Source: Aureimonas endophytica (lineage in GTDB: Bacteria > Pseudomonadota > Alphaproteobacteria > Rhizobiales > Rhizobiaceae). Taken from it: a stretch of DNA of 64,000 nt. The DNA lies in assembly GCF_014642635.1 (NCBI RefSeq), contig NZ_BMIQ01000004.1, positions 310,001-374,000 of the forward strand. Direction: 5' to 3'. Under the pieces are notes generated by a model, which was not told the DNA's origin, did not search any database, and worked only from the letters and a program-made list of their open reading frames with translations. Made by a program: the position numbers and the translations under genes. Below, piece after piece: positions 62,511 through 64,000 of the stretch (the stretch's first letter is position 1; each line of letters starts with the position of its first letter).

Positions 62511-62689
62511 CTATCTCAGTTTGACGCCGGATTGCTTCTCGATGCTGCGGGGCGTCCTGATCGGAACGTCGCGCTTCGAATGTGGAAGAGTGACGCGACC
62601 GGGTGCTTCACTTGCAGGTGACTGCCGACACGGCTCACCTCGAACCAACCATCCGCCTGAAGTCGAGCCAAGGCTTCGCGGCGATCCAT
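62511..62689 (-). pseudogene. hicA: hicA toxin gene with frameshift
   Basis: From ATG 62689 the first frame reads MDRREALARLQADGWFEVSR then VGSHLQVKHP, the HicA double-stranded RNA-binding fold with its catalytic His (GSHLQ). Directly after KHP (about 62597-62606) the family sequence continues in another frame: GRVTLPHSKRDVPIRTPRSI then EKQSGVKLR, with a stop at 62511. Standard HicA has a few more residues at the join, so a short out-of-frame deletion is likely. If real, the toxin is dead; a sequencing error is the alternative. Confidence 0.75.
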
Positions 62690-63070
62690 ACGCGATCATA
62701 TGCACACAAATATGCACTGAGCCAATGGATGCGACAAGCGAAATGGCGTCCGGGTGAGGATCGTGGCGCTTACTTCCTGCGCTCCTTCCGCCGCAAATAT
62801 CGGCTGCCAGCGCTGAAACCGCGATGCGCAGATACCGCGTTCTGAATGCTGAATGGCCGCGGGCGAATGACAGCCTGCTTGCCTGGGCGAAACTTCGCCC
62901 GAGCGAGATGTATCGGCGCCTGACGTGCGCGAGCGCTTTGAGGTCGAGGCCGTCGAAGCCATCGCCGAGGTGCTGAGCGAACTCGGGCCGCTTGCGCCTT
63001 CCGACCGTCAGCCCTTCCATCAGATCGCTGCCTTGGCTTTTGATCGCAGGCTCGCGCATCACACCATGCA
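62690..63070. other. Low-confidence region, possible gene remnants
   Basis: No complete gene. On the plus strand a short in-frame stretch around 62905-63095 (VRERFEVEAVEAIAEVLSEL, then PSDRQPFHQIAALAFDRRLA) has coding-like composition, with no good start; it may be a remnant. Minus-strand frames are less convincing. Confidence 0.3.
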
Positions 63071-63328
63071 GTGGCAGGCAGGAGGGCGAGGATAAGCATT
63101 GTCCTGCGCTTCCCGAACATGGCTCTGTGTCCGGCTTTCCAGGCTCAGCACGGCGCCGCCGTCCGCACGCTGATCAAAAAGATCGAGCGGCCGGTGAGCC
63201 TCCTCGATAGCCTCGACGGAGACCCTGATGCTGGAGCTGATGGCGACGACGAGCCTTCACTCGGCTGGACGCGGACGATGGCGATCGGCACCAACGACGA
63301 TGCCGAACAAGCGGAGGCGGCGCCGTGA
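63071..63328 (+). CDS. Small acidic hypothetical protein, possibly truncated
   Basis: An 85-residue frame. The C-terminal half, LDSLDGDPDAGADGDDEPSL then GWTRTM, carries the DGDPD...GDDEPSLGW motif of short proteins that recur in rhizobial accessory DNA and prophages. The N-terminal 30 residues look unrelated, so the true start may be lost or further in. Function unknown. Confidence 0.4.
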   Translation: MAGRRARISIVLRFPNMALCPAFQAQHGAAVRTLIKKIERPVSLLDSLDGDPDAGADGDDEPSLGWTRTMAIGTNDDAEQAEAAP

Positions 63329-63345
63329 GGTGGCGGCTAACCTCC

Positions 63346-63588
63346 TCAGCCGCCACTTTTCGCACGCCGTGGAGGGGCAGCCGGTTTCTCGGCCGCGTCC
63401 TCTTCGAACGACCGTCGCTTCGAGTTGGAAGTAGCAGCCACAGAGGCTTGAGCTTTCAGAAGCTGGCAGATGTCGAGCGGCGGCAACGCCTTCGGATCTC
63501 TCTCGGCCGTCTCCATGATGGCCATGAACAGCATGAATATTTCCTGCCGTCCCACTCCCTGTTTGCCTCGCATCCGTCGACCACCCAT
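63346..63588 (-). CDS. Small hypothetical protein
   Basis: An 80-residue frame from ATG 63588 (MGGRRMRGKQGVGRQEIF), followed by LFMAIMETAERDPKALPPLD and a Lys/Arg/Pro-rich tail. Codon use is moderately coding-like. Longer starts up to 63738 exist. No family recognised; may be a remnant. Confidence 0.35.
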   Translation of the reverse strand: MGGRRMRGKQGVGRQEIFMLFMAIMETAERDPKALPPLDICQLLKAQASVAATSNSKRRSFEEDAAEKPAAPPRRAKSGG

Positions 63589-63760
63589 GACGAACTCTGC
63601 TCCGAGAACCGCTCCATGGCTGAACTGGATGTCTCGCGCCTTTATTCCGTCATCAGCGACAGGCGGCGATTTTTGTAACGCAGATGTCTCGGAGGGGCGC
63701 CATGAAGGTGGCGCCGATTGTGAAATCGCCGCCACCAAGAGAATTCAGATTGCCGCGCAA

Positions 63761-64000
63761 TCAGCTCTTACGAAGCGTAGCGCGCGTAGTCTCCCCGGTC
63801 GGCCCCCATATGAACGTATAGGTCCCGTCCTGCGTCATGCTGGCGGTGCTGCCGTTGGTCCCGACCGTCATCGAGAGACGCGAGCTTGTCAGCTTCACGT
63901 TGCTGAGCTTCTGCACTTGGTTCTGGTAGTAGTAGCTCACGCCGCCGTCCTCCCCCACGACGATACGAACCGGCTTGCCGCCTGGGAGATTGCCGCTCCA
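63761..64000 (-). CDS. Hypothetical protein, 5' end beyond window
   Basis: The frame is open to the right edge; only the last 79 residues are seen. They are Ser/Thr/Gly-rich and predicted beta-strand, with SYYYQNQVQKL, STASMTQDGTYTFIWG and a C-terminal TTRATLRKS. This looks like the end of a small secreted beta-rich protein. Family not recognised. Confidence 0.5.
   Translation of the reverse strand, partial: WSGNLPGGKPVRIVVGEDGGVSYYYQNQVQKLSNVKLTSSRLSMTVGTNGSTASMTQDGTYTFIWGPTGETTRATLRKS

Noticed and set aside
62770-63120. Minus-strand 116-codon frame with a signal-like start
   Set aside because: The remainder is Arg-rich and out of keeping with a secreted protein; no ribosome-binding site evident.

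Overview
The window is about 64 kb of high-GC DNA from the chromosome of an alphaproteobacterium, most likely of the order Hyphomicrobiales (Rhizobiales). The main evidence is the block hrcA-grpE / rph-rdgB-hemW-rsmI-yraN / gshB, a FixL/FixJ-like pair, a TonB receptor preceded by a TGA-N9-TCA (RirA/IRO-type) box, EcfG-type GGAAC promoters, and small families common in this order (DUF1656/FUSC, DUF2171, DUF2256, DUF2934, DUF4142, KGG). The genus cannot be fixed from sequence reading alone. No rRNA, tRNA, CRISPR array or intact insertion sequence was seen.

Layout. 1-6 kb: a partial unknown gene, an EI24/CysZ-like membrane protein, type II NADH dehydrogenase, DUF3096, a transmembrane chemoreceptor and folD. 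6.3-14.4 kb: a VapBC pair, then heat-shock (grpE, hrcA), RNA/nucleotide housekeeping (rph, rdgB, hemW, rsmI, yraN, with start/stop overlaps throughout), gshB and a cytochrome b561. 14.8-17.6 kb: a LAB_N protein coupled to an ArnT-like glycosyltransferase, and a PfkB sugar/nucleoside kinase. 17.7-21.4 kb: a MarR-FUSC-DUF1656-HlyD efflux operon with a perfect operator-like palindrome. 21.6-26.3 kb: a three-PAS FixL-like kinase retaining heme-pocket residues, its FixJ-like regulator, and a soluble PAS chemoreceptor. 26.3-29.3 kb: an ECF sigma/anti-sigma operon with cytochrome b561, a PF03640 secreted protein and YceI; two matching promoter motifs suggest a self-contained regulon. 29.4-36.9 kb: a PepSY membrane protein with a small Cys/His-rich protein, LysR, two aldo/keto reductases, DUF2934 and a TonB siderophore receptor. 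37-45 kb: P450, KGG stress protein, GntR regulator/uxuA with FadR-type operator half pairs, three Tad-like pseudopilin/VWA proteins, polysaccharide deacetylase and a zinc-ribbon miniprotein. 45-58.4 kb: EamA exporter with a divergent MocR regulator, isochorismatase-like hydrolase, HWE-type PAS kinase, SDR, MBL hydrolase, ABC-F ATPase and many small stress or hypothetical genes.

From about 58.8 kb to the right edge the composition drops in GC and gene integrity falls: a decayed tyrosine integrase, a secreted HSL-type esterase with a DUF4142 protein, a hicBA pair whose toxin gene is frameshifted, and short unidentified ORFs. This looks like an eroded genomic island.

Functional themes are redox and membrane stress (ECF regulon, two b561 cytochromes, YceI, PepSY), envelope export and modification, signal sensing (two chemoreceptors with CheR/CheB-type tails, two PAS kinases), and iron uptake. 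No complete new defence or biosynthetic system was found. The best leads are the extended FixL-like sensor, the ECF promoter pair, and the orphan Tad-like VWA cluster.
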